Shown here: positions 15,836-24,456 of the stretch, piece after piece
Layout: the number at the start of each line of letters is the position of its first letter
Position numbering within the stretch: the first letter of the stretch is position 1
DNA from: JAABTH01 sp964492615
GTDB lineage: Bacteria; Bacillota; Dethiobacteria; DTU022
Length of the DNA stretch: 31,519 nucleotides
Direction of reading: 5' to 3'
NCBI GenBank assembly: GCA_964492615.1
Contig: CAZBKZ010000030.1
Location: 1 to 31,519 of the forward strand
Program-made: the position numbers and the translations under genes
The notes under the pieces: generated by a model
What the model was told of the DNA's origin: nothing
The model's input: the letters and a program-made list of their open reading frames with translations, nothing else
The model's database searches: none

Positions 15836-17116
15836 TTGCGCGTTCTGATAGTGGGAGGCGGCGGCCGTGAGCATACCCTGGCCTGGAAACTGGCGGAAAG
15901 CCCCTTGCTGGAAAAGCTCTATTGTGCCCCGGGCAATCCGGGAACGGCAGGCCTGGCTGAAAATGTAGATATTGCCGCCGATGATATAGAAGGATTAAAA
16001 GAGTGGGCGCTGGAACAGAGGATTGACCTAACCGTGGTCGGACCTGAAGCGCCTCTGGTTCTTGGCCTGGCTGATATTTTTCGCCAGGCCGGTTTGAAAG
16101 TATTCGGACCTGACCGTAACGGTGCCCGGCTGGAAGGCAGCAAGGTCTGGGCTAAAAGAAAAATGAAGAAGTGGGGTATACCTACAGCGCGTTTTGCTGT
16201 TTTCGATGATTTTGATGAAGCCCGGCACCACCTGGCGCTTTTTTACGGCGGCCCGGTTGTAGTTAAAGCTGACGGCCTGGCAGCCGGAAAAGGAGTAATA
16301 GTGGCTTCCGGTCCTGCGGAGGCAGAAGAGGCCCTTTACGATATCATGGTTGACCGGGCTTTTGGCGAGGCCGGCAAAAGGGTGATCATAGAAGAATGCC
16401 TCAGCGGCGAAGAAGTATCCGTTCTGGCGTTATGTGACGGCAGTGGATTAATTATGCTCCCTTCGGCCCAGGATCACAAGGCAATCGGTGAAGGTGACAG
16501 AGGGTTGAACACAGGTGGGATGGGAGCCTATTCCCCTGCTCCCGTTTACACTGAAGAACTGGCTCGCCGGACCGAAGAAATGGTTTTTCAGCCTTTGTTA
16601 AAAGGTTTGAAGGAAGAAAAAATTGATTTCAGGGGTGTTATTTATGCCGGGTTGATGGTTTCCGGCGCTGATTTTAACGTTCTGGAGTTTAACGTGCGCT
16701 TCGGCGATCCTGAAACCCAGGCAATACTGCCGCGGTTAAAATCTGATCTGTTGCCCCTGCTGCACCAGGCAGCTGATGGTAAATTCGATACTGCTCGGGC
16801 AGAGTGGTACGATGAACCGGCAGTATGCGTGGTATTGGCCTCAGGAGGGTATCCCGGATCATTTGAAAAAGGTTTCCCAATATATGGCATTAATAAGGCC
16901 GAAGAATGCGGGGAGGGAAAAGTAGCTGTATTCCAGGCCGGAACGGCTTTAAGCAGCAGGCAGCTTGTCACTGCCGGCGGTCGCGTTCTGGGTGTTTCAG
17001 CCAGGGGCGGCGATCTGGGTGAAGCTGTTAAGCTTGCTTACCGGGCTGCAGGAGTGATCGACTTTGAAGGCTGCTACTACCGCAGGGATATTGCTCACCG
17101 CGCGCTCCCAAAATAA
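15836..17116 (+). CDS. purD: GAR synthetase (phosphoribosylamine-glycine ligase)
   Basis: PurD joins phosphoribosylamine and glycine using ATP. The 426-residue ATP-grasp protein has the N-terminal RVLIVGGGGREHTLAWKL, VVGPEAPL, the ATP-binding KADGLAAGKGVIVA, the loop DHKAIGEGDRGLNTGGMGAY, and the metal-binding NVRFGDPETQ. The TTG start at 15836 is preceded by GGCAGGTG with a 7-base gap, and no better in-frame start exists. It is the last purine gene in the run. The thiolase gene begins 45 bases later with no terminator between, so transcription may continue into the acyl-CoA genes. Confidence 0.97.
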   Translation: MRVLIVGGGGREHTLAWKLAESPLLEKLYCAPGNPGTAGLAENVDIAADDIEGLKEWALEQRIDLTVVGPEAPLVLGLADIFRQAGLKVFGPDRNGARLEGSKVWAKRKMKKWGIPTARFAVFDDFDEARHHLALFYGGPVVVKADGLAAGKGVIVASGPAEAEEALYDIMVDRAFGEAGKRVIIEECLSGEEVSVLALCDGSGLIMLPSAQDHKAIGEGDRGLNTGGMGAYSPAPVYTEELARRTEEMVFQPLLKGLKEEKIDFRGVIYAGLMVSGADFNVLEFNVRFGDPETQAILPRLKSDLLPLLHQAADGKFDTARAEWYDEPAVCVVLASGGYPGSFEKGFPIYGINKAEECGEGKVAVFQAGTALSSRQLVTAGGRVLGVSARGGDLGEAVKLAYRAAGVIDFEGCYYRRDIAHRALPK

Positions 17117-17161
17117 CTGCCGCAGCATTGAGGATCATAATAGCGGGGGTGAAAGTCTGTC

Positions 17162-18343
17162 GTGAAAAAAACGGTAATACTCGGCTATGCCAGGACTCCT
17201 TTTACCAGGTTTTTGGGAGGGCTGCATGAGCATCCGGCTGTTGACCTTGGAGCGGCTGCCCTGCAGGGAGCGCTGGAGCGATCAGGTGTGGAGAAGAGCG
17301 CCGTTGACTATGTTATTCTCGGCATGGTGGTACAGGCCGGAGCAGGCCAAATTCCTTCCAGGCAGGCGGCAGTTAAAGCAGGCCTGCCTTTTACAGTACC
17401 TTCTGAAACGGTAAACAAGGTTTGCGCTTCGGGGCTGCGCGCTGTTAACCTGGCCGATATGATGATCAGGTCAGGTGAAGCAGAACTGGTTATCAGCGGG
17501 GGTATGGAAAATATGAGTGCTGTTCCCTATTACCTGCCCTCAGCCAGAAAAGGGAGCAGAATGGGAGAGGCCAGCTTGATCGACGGGATGATTCATGACG
17601 GGTTATGGTGCCCCTTTCATGATGTGCATATGGGGGTTCACGGCAGCGCTGTGCCGGCTGAAAATGGTATAACCCGTTCCGAGATGGATCGCTTTGCCCT
17701 GCGCAGTCATAACCTGGCTGTAGCGGCTATAGATAAGGGCTATTTTAAAGATGAAATAGTGGCTGTTGATGTTCCGCAACGCCGTGGCGGGGCACTGTTA
17801 ATTGACAGGGATGAACTGCCGCGCAGTGACTCCTCCCTGCAAAAACTTGCTGCGCTTGAACCAGCGTTTGAAAAGGGAGGTTTGATCACGGCAGGAAACG
17901 CCCCGCCGATTAGCGATGGAGCCGCCGTCCTGGTTACTGCCGAAAGTGGAAAGGCTGCGGCAATGGAGCTGAAACCACTGGCCACCATAGTTGCCCATGC
18001 CTCGGTTTCGCTCGAACCGCGCTACATTGCCACCGTGCCGTACGAGGCAGCGCAGGCAGCACTGGATAAAGCCGGGCTGAAAGCTGAAGATATGCACCTG
18101 ATAGAAGTTAACGAGGCTTTTGCTGCGGTTGCCCTGACCTGTATGAAACTGGGGAACTGGGGGGAGCATAAAGTTAATGTTAATGGAGGTGCTGTGGCGC
18201 TTGGACACCCGATTGGGGCCAGCGGAGCAAGGATACTGATCACGCTGATATCTGAACTGCGACGCCGCGGGGGAGGCTACGGCCTGGCAACTATCTGCAG
18301 CGGGGCGGCCCAGGGTGAGGCAACCGTTATCAGGGTGGATTAA
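17162..18343 (+). CDS. Thiolase (acetyl-CoA C-acetyltransferase family)
   Basis: Thiolases cleave 3-ketoacyl-CoA with CoA, or condense two acetyl-CoA. The protein has 393 residues, the usual length for the bacterial biosynthetic type. The nucleophile Cys88 is in NKVCASGLRAV, NEAFA is present, His349 lies in GHPIGASGAR, and the second catalytic Cys379 is in the short motif ICSGAAQG, which more often reads CIGGGQG. All catalytic residues are therefore kept. The GTG start at 17162 has GGGGGTGAAAG upstream. Neighbours are two acyl-CoA dehydrogenases and a B12 acyl-CoA mutase, pointing to short-chain acyl-CoA breakdown or synthesis. Chain-length preference cannot be told. Confidence 0.94.
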   Translation: MKKTVILGYARTPFTRFLGGLHEHPAVDLGAAALQGALERSGVEKSAVDYVILGMVVQAGAGQIPSRQAAVKAGLPFTVPSETVNKVCASGLRAVNLADMMIRSGEAELVISGGMENMSAVPYYLPSARKGSRMGEASLIDGMIHDGLWCPFHDVHMGVHGSAVPAENGITRSEMDRFALRSHNLAVAAIDKGYFKDEIVAVDVPQRRGGALLIDRDELPRSDSSLQKLAALEPAFEKGGLITAGNAPPISDGAAVLVTAESGKAAAMELKPLATIVAHASVSLEPRYIATVPYEAAQAALDKAGLKAEDMHLIEVNEAFAAVALTCMKLGNWGEHKVNVNGGAVALGHPIGASGARILITLISELRRRGGGYGLATICSGAAQGEATVIRVD

Positions 18344-18392
18344 GAACGTATAAAGGCCAGCGGTTATAAATAATTTTAACGGAGTACAGCCT

Positions 18393-19505
18393 GTGAAGCT
18401 ATTATTATCAGATCGGCACCTGGAAAAAAGAGAAGAATTTGCCCGTTTTGCTGACCAGGAAATGGATGCAGATGGTCAGTTCCCCCGCGATAACCTGCAG
18501 AAGGCGGCGGAAAGGGGCTACATGGGGCTGCCGATTCCTGAAAAATATGGCGGCAGGGGAGAAGATTTTCTTACCTATATTCTATTGCTGGAGGAAGTTT
18601 CAAGGGTTTGCGCGTCGACGGGCGTGATTATGGCCGTGCATACCTCAGTTGGCTCCTTTCCTTTGCTGTATTACGGCAATGCAGCCCAAAAAGAAAAATA
18701 TCTGCCCGGATTGGCCGGTGGTAGCCTGATTGGCGCTTTTGCCCTGACTGAAGCCGGGGCGGGGTCGGATGCAGCTGCCCTCTCGACAAAGGCAGAAGCC
18801 TGTGATGAAGGCTACCTGTTGAATGGAAACAAGCTGTTCATTACCAGCGGCGGGGAAGCCGATCTCTACACTATATTTGCCACACTCGACCGTTCGGCTG
18901 GGCGTAAAGGAATCTGTGCTTTCTTGGTGGAAAAAACATTCAAAGGGCTCAGACCGGGTGAACCGGAACGAAAGATGGGATTGAAAAGATCGCTCACAAC
19001 CGAGCTGCAGATAGAAAACATGCCGGTGCCTTCGGCAAACCTTTTAGGGAGGGAAGGCGAAGGGTTCAACATTGCCATGTCTCTTCTCGATGGGGGCAGA
19101 ATCGGTATCGCTGCCCAGGGCCTGGGGTTGGCCCGGGCTTCTATTGAATATACCCGCCTGCTGCTGAAAAAGAGAGAAGTCGGCAGGCCGGGAACGGCGA
19201 GGGATGCTGCCAGTATCTTGGCCGGGCTGGAGACCAGGTTTGAGGCGGCCAGGCTGCTTACTTACCGGGCAGCAGTGCTGAAGGAAAACGGAGTGCGCTG
19301 CTCAGCGGAAGCCTCAATGGCCAAGGCTTTCTCCACCGATCTGGCTGTTGATGCAGCGATTCAATGCATGGACATATGCGGAAGAGAACATTACAGCGCC
19401 GGGGGCGAACTGGCCCGTTATTTCTGCGACGCCAAGGCCACCCAGATATACGAAGGAACTAACCAGATCCAGAGAATTGTTGTAGCCCGGGAGATGCTCA
19501 AGTAA
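18393..19505 (+). CDS. Acyl-CoA dehydrogenase, divergent paralogue
   Basis: This flavoprotein family oxidises acyl-CoA at the alpha-beta bond and passes electrons to ETF. It has 370 residues, slightly shorter than the 379-residue neighbour downstream. The catalytic Glu354 is kept in YEGTNQIQR, as are AFALTEAGAGSDA and NGNKLFITSGGEA. Two conserved FAD-binding regions are altered: the usual REQFG..I.NFQ segment reads REVGRPG and is two residues shorter, and FGGYGY near the C-terminus reads CGREHY. This suggests changed flavin binding, or a partner role in a mixed complex with the next gene product. Start is GTG 18393 after ACGGAG; the ribosome binding site is weak compared with the neighbours. 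Confidence 0.9.
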   Translation: MKLLLSDRHLEKREEFARFADQEMDADGQFPRDNLQKAAERGYMGLPIPEKYGGRGEDFLTYILLLEEVSRVCASTGVIMAVHTSVGSFPLLYYGNAAQKEKYLPGLAGGSLIGAFALTEAGAGSDAAALSTKAEACDEGYLLNGNKLFITSGGEADLYTIFATLDRSAGRKGICAFLVEKTFKGLRPGEPERKMGLKRSLTTELQIENMPVPSANLLGREGEGFNIAMSLLDGGRIGIAAQGLGLARASIEYTRLLLKKREVGRPGTARDAASILAGLETRFEAARLLTYRAAVLKENGVRCSAEASMAKAFSTDLAVDAAIQCMDICGREHYSAGGELARYFCDAKATQIYEGTNQIQRIVVAREMLK

Positions 19506-19593
19506 AAGGGCCTGCCAGGGGCTGGAAAAAATATATTGAAGTTTGCAGGATGACCAATGCTTCTAAAACAAGATTATGAAGGAGGATATGAAA

Positions 19594-20733
19594 ATGATTT
19601 TTCAACTGAATGAAGAACAGGAAATGACCAGGCAGATGGTCCGTGACTTTGCCGAAAAGGAACTTCGTCCCGGTGCAGAGGAACGTGATGACCGGGAAGA
19701 ATTTTCACGGGAGATTTTTAATAAAATGGCCGAACTTGGTTTGACAGGGATTCCCTTTCCGGAGGAATACAGCGGAGGTGGATGTGATTTTATCAGTTAC
19801 GTGATAGCCGTAGAGGAAATATCCCGGGTTGATGCTTCAACGGGAACGACTCTTTCAGCTCATACCTCCCTGGCCGGCTGGCCGATTTATAAGTATGGCA
19901 GTGAAGAGCAGAAGAAAAAATATCTTGAGCCAATCTGCCTGGGCGAAAAACTTGGCGCCTTTGCCCTGACTGAAGCAACTGCGGGCACCGATGCGGCAGC
20001 CCAGAGGACAACGGCGGTAGCAGACGGTGATCACTACGTTTTGAATGGTAATAAAATATTCATTACAAATGGCGGCGAAGCTGAATTATATATTGTATTT
20101 GCCGTTACCGACAAGGAGAAAAAATCGAGGGGAATCAGCGCTTTTATTTTAGAAGGAGATACCCCCGGCCTGCTGACCGGTAAAAAAGAACGCAAAATGG
20201 GTTTGCGTTCATCGCCGACCGTGGAGCTGGTTTTTGAAAACTGCCGGGTTCCGAAAGAAAACATGCTGGGCAATGAGGGAGAGGGTTTTAAAATTGCCAT
20301 GAGTACCCTTGACGGGGGACGCAACGGCATTGCCGCCCAGGCGGTTGGTATCGCCCAGGGTGCCATGGAAGAAGCAGTTAACTACGCAAAAAGCAGGGAA
20401 CAGTTTGGCCAGCCTATCGCAAATTTCCAGGCAGTATCTTTTATGCTGGCCGATATGGGAACCAAGATTGAAGCAGCCCGCCTGCTGACTTACCAGGCTG
20501 CCTACCTGGAGAGTGAGGGGCTGCCGTATGGCAAGGCTTCGGCTATGGCCAAACTATATGCGGCGGAAGCGGCGATGGAAATTACAACCAATGCCGTGCA
20601 GATATTCGGTGGTTACGGTTACACCCGTGACTACCCGGTGGAACGCTACATGCGTGATGCAAAGATTACCCAGATATATGAAGGGACCAGCGAGGTACAG
20701 CGTTTGGTTATATCGCGCTACCTGCTCGGTTAA
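19594..20733 (+). CDS. Short-chain acyl-CoA dehydrogenase (butyryl-CoA dehydrogenase-like)
   Basis: This is a canonical acyl-CoA dehydrogenase of 379 residues from ATG 19594, which lies eight bases after GGAGG; in-frame ATGs at 19576 and 19588 are before or too near the ribosome binding site. Landmarks are AFALTEATAGTDA, NGNKIFITNGGEAE, the FAD-contact segment REQFGQPIANFQ, the C-terminal FGGYGYTRDYPVERYMRDAKITQ and catalytic Glu363 in YEGTSEVQR. The catalytic Glu is in the C-terminal position typical of short-chain enzymes. Electrons would go to ETF, whose genes are not in the window. It pairs with the divergent paralogue upstream and with the mutase downstream, fitting butyryl- or isobutyryl-CoA oxidation. 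Confidence 0.94.
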   Translation: MIFQLNEEQEMTRQMVRDFAEKELRPGAEERDDREEFSREIFNKMAELGLTGIPFPEEYSGGGCDFISYVIAVEEISRVDASTGTTLSAHTSLAGWPIYKYGSEEQKKKYLEPICLGEKLGAFALTEATAGTDAAAQRTTAVADGDHYVLNGNKIFITNGGEAELYIVFAVTDKEKKSRGISAFILEGDTPGLLTGKKERKMGLRSSPTVELVFENCRVPKENMLGNEGEGFKIAMSTLDGGRNGIAAQAVGIAQGAMEEAVNYAKSREQFGQPIANFQAVSFMLADMGTKIEAARLLTYQAAYLESEGLPYGKASAMAKLYAAEAAMEITTNAVQIFGGYGYTRDYPVERYMRDAKITQIYEGTSEVQRLVISRYLLG

Positions 20734-20771
20734 TCCACAACATTTTTATGGCAGGAAGGAGTTATTAAGGT

Positions 20772-21299
20772 ATGGGTAAAGAAAAACCCGGGCTGGTCAT
20801 GGTATTTACAGGCGACGGCAAGGGTAAGACAACGGCAGCGGTAGGGCAGGCGATCAGGGCCCTGGGCCACGGTTTCAGGGTCTGCATGATTCACTTTATG
20901 AAGGGGCGAGACTACGGCGAGTTCCTTTCAACTGCCTCGCTGCCTAAACTGACCATAATCCGCGCCGGGCGGGATAGTTTTGTTAAACGTGACAACCCGG
21001 AACAAATCGACCTGGATATGGCTCACGACGGTTTTAAAAAGGCTGTCAGTGCAGTGTTGGATGGAGAATACGACATGGTGGTTCTTGATGAAATTAATGT
21101 AGCCGTTGATTTTGGCCTGATTGCAGAAGAAGAGCTGCTGGAGCTGCTCGACAAAAAACCTGTGGATGTTACGGTTATATTAACGGGCAGGGCTGCAAGG
21201 CCGAGCCTGGTTAAAAGAGCCGATATGGTCAGTGAAATTCTGGCCATTAAACACCACTATGAACAGGGAGCCGACTGTTGCCCCGGTATAGAATACTAA
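20772..21299 (+). CDS. cobO: Corrinoid adenosyltransferase (CobO/CobA/BtuR type)
   Basis: This enzyme transfers adenosyl from ATP to cob(I)alamin, producing adenosylcobalamin. The 175-residue protein has the P-loop GDGKGKTT at residues 14-21, the conserved FMKG block, VLDEINVAVDFGL with the magnesium-binding Asp-Glu, VILTGRAARP, and a C-terminus ending PGIEY, all typical of CobO. It is followed by the G-protein chaperone and mutase genes, so it probably supplies the cofactor to this mutase rather than serving general B12 synthesis. AGGAG at 20756-20760 lies rather far (11 bases) from ATG 20772. Confidence 0.93.
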   Translation: MGKEKPGLVMVFTGDGKGKTTAAVGQAIRALGHGFRVCMIHFMKGRDYGEFLSTASLPKLTIIRAGRDSFVKRDNPEQIDLDMAHDGFKKAVSAVLDGEYDMVVLDEINVAVDFGLIAEEELLELLDKKPVDVTVILTGRAARPSLVKRADMVSEILAIKHHYEQGADCCPGIEY

Positions 21300-21349
21300 G
21301 CAGCAGTTAACTGATGCCGGATTCAGTAATAAAAAGACGGGGTGTTTGT

Positions 21350-22315
21350 ATGCACCAGCTTGTAAAAGATTTACTGGCAGGGAATAAAAGGGCTGCAGCC
21401 CGCCTGATTTCCCTGGTTGAAAATGAAGAGAGCCAGAAAAGAGATCTGCTGAGGGAGATCTATCCTCACACGGGGAAAGCTTTTATTGTTGGCATAACAG
21501 GCGCTCCCGGGGCCGGTAAGAGTTCCCTGGTTGACCGGCTTTTGCAGCAGGTCCGCGCTGACGGACTGACCGCCGGGATTATAGCCGTCGACCCGACCAG
21601 TCCCTTCAGTGGCGGGGCTATCCTTGGCGACCGGATCAGGATGCAGGATCACGCTCTGGACAGCGGGGTGTTTATTCGCAGCATGGGGACACGCGGCAGC
21701 CTGGGGGGGCTTTCCAGGGCAACCCGGGAAGCGATCCAGGTGCTTGATGCATTTGGTAAGGACCTGATCATTGTGGAAACGGTAGGTGTGGGACAATCGG
21801 AAGTTGATATTGTAAAAACAGCCGACTCGACAGTGGTTGTTCTCACCCCGGCCGGAGGAGACTCTGTTCAGACGATTAAAGCAGGAATCATGGAAATTGC
21901 CGATATTTTTGTGATCAACAAGGCTGATCTGCCCGGCGCCGAGCGAACAGAAACAGAAATAAGTATGATGCTCGATATGGGAGACGAAAAAGCCTGGAGA
22001 CCGCCTATTGTTCCAACCGTTTCAGTAAGCGGTGAGGGATTGCCCCTGATGTGGAAATCACTGCAGGAACACCGTGATTACCTGACCGACAGCGGAAAAC
22101 TGAAGGAGGTCAGGCGGCAGAGAGTGCGCCGTGAACTGACCGAACAGGTGGAATACCTGGTTAAATCAAAAATATGGGAAGATGTGCGGGACACCATTGA
22201 ACTGGACAGCCTGGTTGAAAAAATTACCCAGAGAAAAGAAGACCCATACAGTGCTGCGGTCGAGCTTCTGGAAAAGATAAACTTTTATCGTCAAGAGCAG
22301 AAAGAGGGTGGTTGA
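21350..22315 (+). CDS. meaB: MeaB/ArgK-type G-protein chaperone for B12 mutase
   Basis: This SIMIBI-class GTPase protects and loads adenosylcobalamin into acyl-CoA mutases. It has 321 residues from ATG 21350, whose product begins MHQLVKDLLAGNKRAAARLI like family members. An in-frame ATG at 21314 would add 12 residues without a good ribosome binding site. The P-loop GAPGAGKS spans residues 51-58, and VDPTSPFSGGAILGDRIRM, VETVGVGQSE and NKADLPGAE follow. The stop is directly adjacent to the mutase GTG start with no gap. If the mutase is an isobutyryl-CoA mutase, this is the counterpart called MeaI in other bacteria. Confidence 0.95.
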   Translation: MHQLVKDLLAGNKRAAARLISLVENEESQKRDLLREIYPHTGKAFIVGITGAPGAGKSSLVDRLLQQVRADGLTAGIIAVDPTSPFSGGAILGDRIRMQDHALDSGVFIRSMGTRGSLGGLSRATREAIQVLDAFGKDLIIVETVGVGQSEVDIVKTADSTVVVLTPAGGDSVQTIKAGIMEIADIFVINKADLPGAERTETEISMMLDMGDEKAWRPPIVPTVSVSGEGLPLMWKSLQEHRDYLTDSGKLKEVRRQRVRRELTEQVEYLVKSKIWEDVRDTIELDSLVEKITQRKEDPYSAAVELLEKINFYRQEQKEGG

Positions 22316-23971
22316 GTGGGAGAGAGAGAGCGTTTCGATGAGATGCTGAAAGCCTGGCAGGGCCGGACTGAAGAGGGTTCACAGGAAGAGAAAAAATGCC
22401 GGACCATATCGGGGAAAAAAGTTGAAGCACTCTATACGCCGCTTGATATTGAAGGGCTCGATTACTGCGATGACCTGGCTTTCCCGGGACAGTACCCTTA
22501 CACCAGGGGAGTGCAGCCCGACATGTACCGCGGCCGGCTCTGGACCATGCGCCAGTTTTCCGGTTTCGGCGATGCCTACGATTCAAACAGGCGTTACCGT
22601 TACCTGCTCGACCAGGGCCAGACCGGTTTAAGCGTTGCTTTCGATATGCCGACGATCATGGGTTACGATTCTGATCATGAGCGCTCACTCGGTGAGGTGG
22701 GCCGCTGCGGGGTGGCGATTGACTCGCTGGAGGATATGGAAATACTGTTCGACGGCATACCACTCGACCGGGTGACCACCTCGATGACGATCAACGGTCC
22801 GGCCGCAATTCTGTGGTGTATGTATTTGGCCAATGCTGAAAAACAGGGCATGAGCCTGAGCGATTTGGGGGGGACCATTCAAAACGATATATTAAAAGAA
22901 TATATTGCCCAAAAATCGTGGATATTTCCCCCGGAACCGTCGATCAGACTGATTACCGATATTTTTGCCTTTGCCGCCGACAATGTGCCGCGCTGGAACA
23001 CGATTAGTATCAGCGGTTATCATATACGTGAGGCGGGTTCAACAGCAGTCCAGGAACTGGCCTTTACCCTGGCTGATGGGTTTGCTTACGTGGAGGCAGG
23101 AATGAATGCCGGCCTGGATGTGGATTCTTTTGCCCCGCGGCTTTCATTTTTCTTTAACGCTCATATCGATTTTTTCGAAGAGATCTGCAAGTATCGCGCA
23201 GCCAGGCGGATCTGGGCCAGGAGGATGAAAAACCGTTACGGAGCCAAAGATGAACGTTCATTGAAGTTGCGTTTTCACACTCAGACAGCCGGCTGCAGCC
23301 TGACCGCACAGGAACCGGAGAACAACATAGTAAGAACAACGCTGGAAGCGCTCGCTGCCGTTATGGGAGGTACCCAGTCGCTGCATACCAACTCCATGGA
23401 TGAAGTACTGGCCCTGCCTACCGAAAAATCTGTGAAAATAGCGCTACGCACCCAACAGGTGATCGCCCACGAAAGCGGGGTTGGCAATACTATAGATCCC
23501 TTGGCCGGTTCATACTTTGTAGAAGCGTTAACCGAACAGATGGAAGCAGAAGCTGAAAAATATTTTGAAAAAATTGATCATTTGGGCGGGGTTCTGGCAG
23601 CAATAGATAAAGGTTTTTTCCAACAGGAGATAGCCGATGCCGCATTCAGCTACCAGCAGGAGGTTGACCGTGGTGAGAGAATCGTTGTCGGTGTCAACCG
23701 ATTCACGGGGAGCGAAAAGATGCAGATTGAGCTGCTGAAGATTGACCCTGCGATAGAGCAAAAACAGGTAGGCAGGCTGAAAGAACTTAGGGCCAGAAGA
23801 GATAACGATGCGGTAAGACGCAGCCTGGAGCAGCTGCGCAGGACAGCTGGCGGCCGGGAGAACCTGGTTCCGAAAATTCTGGAGGCGGTAAAAGTTTACG
23901 CCACTGAAGGCGAACTAGTGGCTGCTCTGAAAGAGGTTTTCGGAGAGCATAAAGAAAAGCCGCTTTTTTAG
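22316..23971 (+). CDS. icmA: B12-dependent acyl-CoA mutase large subunit, isobutyryl-CoA mutase type
   Basis: This is the substrate-binding TIM-barrel subunit of an adenosylcobalamin mutase, 551 residues, with the B12 domain encoded separately. It would usually be named methylmalonyl-CoA mutase. However, aligned by the invariant His236 in ISISGYH (P. shermanii His244) and the WTMRQ block, the two residues that hold the methylmalonyl carboxylate are changed: Phe81 replaces Tyr89 (WTMRQF) and Gln199 replaces Arg207 (IAQKSWIFPPEPS). Isobutyryl-CoA mutase of Streptomyces has Phe80 and Gln198. The likely reaction is therefore isobutyryl-CoA to and from butyryl-CoA. Methylmalonyl-CoA activity cannot be excluded without assay. 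The GTG start is directly after meaB, with AGGGTGG as ribosome binding site. Confidence 0.88.
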   Translation: MGERERFDEMLKAWQGRTEEGSQEEKKCRTISGKKVEALYTPLDIEGLDYCDDLAFPGQYPYTRGVQPDMYRGRLWTMRQFSGFGDAYDSNRRYRYLLDQGQTGLSVAFDMPTIMGYDSDHERSLGEVGRCGVAIDSLEDMEILFDGIPLDRVTTSMTINGPAAILWCMYLANAEKQGMSLSDLGGTIQNDILKEYIAQKSWIFPPEPSIRLITDIFAFAADNVPRWNTISISGYHIREAGSTAVQELAFTLADGFAYVEAGMNAGLDVDSFAPRLSFFFNAHIDFFEEICKYRAARRIWARRMKNRYGAKDERSLKLRFHTQTAGCSLTAQEPENNIVRTTLEALAAVMGGTQSLHTNSMDEVLALPTEKSVKIALRTQQVIAHESGVGNTIDPLAGSYFVEALTEQMEAEAEKYFEKIDHLGGVLAAIDKGFFQQEIADAAFSYQQEVDRGERIVVGVNRFTGSEKMQIELLKIDPAIEQKQVGRLKELRARRDNDAVRRSLEQLRRTAGGRENLVPKILEAVKVYATEGELVAALKEVFGEHKEKPLF

Positions 23972-24001
23972 AGGAGTGAGGTTGAAAGGGGGGAGTTTGC
24001 T

Positions 24002-24412
24002 GTGCAGTCAGATAGCAGAAGAATCAGGGTTTTAGTGGCCAAACCCGGGTTGGATGGGCATGACCGGGGGGCAAGGGTGATAGCCCGGGCCCTGCGCGAT
24101 GCCGGCATGGAGGTAGTCTACACGGGGCTGCACCAGACCCCGGAACAGGTAGCGGAGACAGCCCTGCAGGAAGATGTGGATCTGGTCGGGCTGAGTATTT
24201 TGTCGGGCGCGCACATGACTCTGGTACCGCGAATCAGGGCGCTCTTAACTGAACGGGGGATGGCTGACCTGCCGCTCTTTGTAGGGGGAATAATCCCCGA
24301 AGAAGACGCCGAAAAACTGACCAGGGAAGGTTACGCCGATCAAATTTTTACTCCCGGTGACGCCCTTGATATGATTGTGGAGCGCGTGAAGAAACAATTG
24401 GAAAAAATATAA
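24002..24412 (+). CDS. icmB: B12-binding small subunit of the acyl-CoA mutase
   Basis: This subunit carries adenosylcobalamin in a Rossmann-like domain. It has 136 residues, the same length I recall for Streptomyces IcmB. The base-off/His-on signature DxHxxG is DGHDRG at residues 18-23, with His20 as the cobalt ligand. It is followed by GLSILSGAH and FVGGIIP, the other two cobalamin-contact blocks. GTG 24002 has GGGGGAG six bases upstream. The gene follows the large subunit after 30 bases and must act with it. No separate epimerase gene is seen next to it, which fits an isobutyryl-CoA mutase better than a methylmalonyl-CoA pathway. Confidence 0.92.
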   Translation: MQSDSRRIRVLVAKPGLDGHDRGARVIARALRDAGMEVVYTGLHQTPEQVAETALQEDVDLVGLSILSGAHMTLVPRIRALLTERGMADLPLFVGGIIPEEDAEKLTREGYADQIFTPGDALDMIVERVKKQLEKI

Positions 24413-24456
24413 CGGGCGCAGGTTTTATGCGCCTGGTTAACAGGGGTGCCGAAGCG

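Noticed and set aside
22316..23971. Straight annotation as methylmalonyl-CoA mutase
   Set aside because: The carboxylate-binding Tyr and Arg are replaced by Phe81 and Gln199; I name it as an isobutyryl-CoA mutase type, with methylmalonyl-CoA activity not fully excluded.
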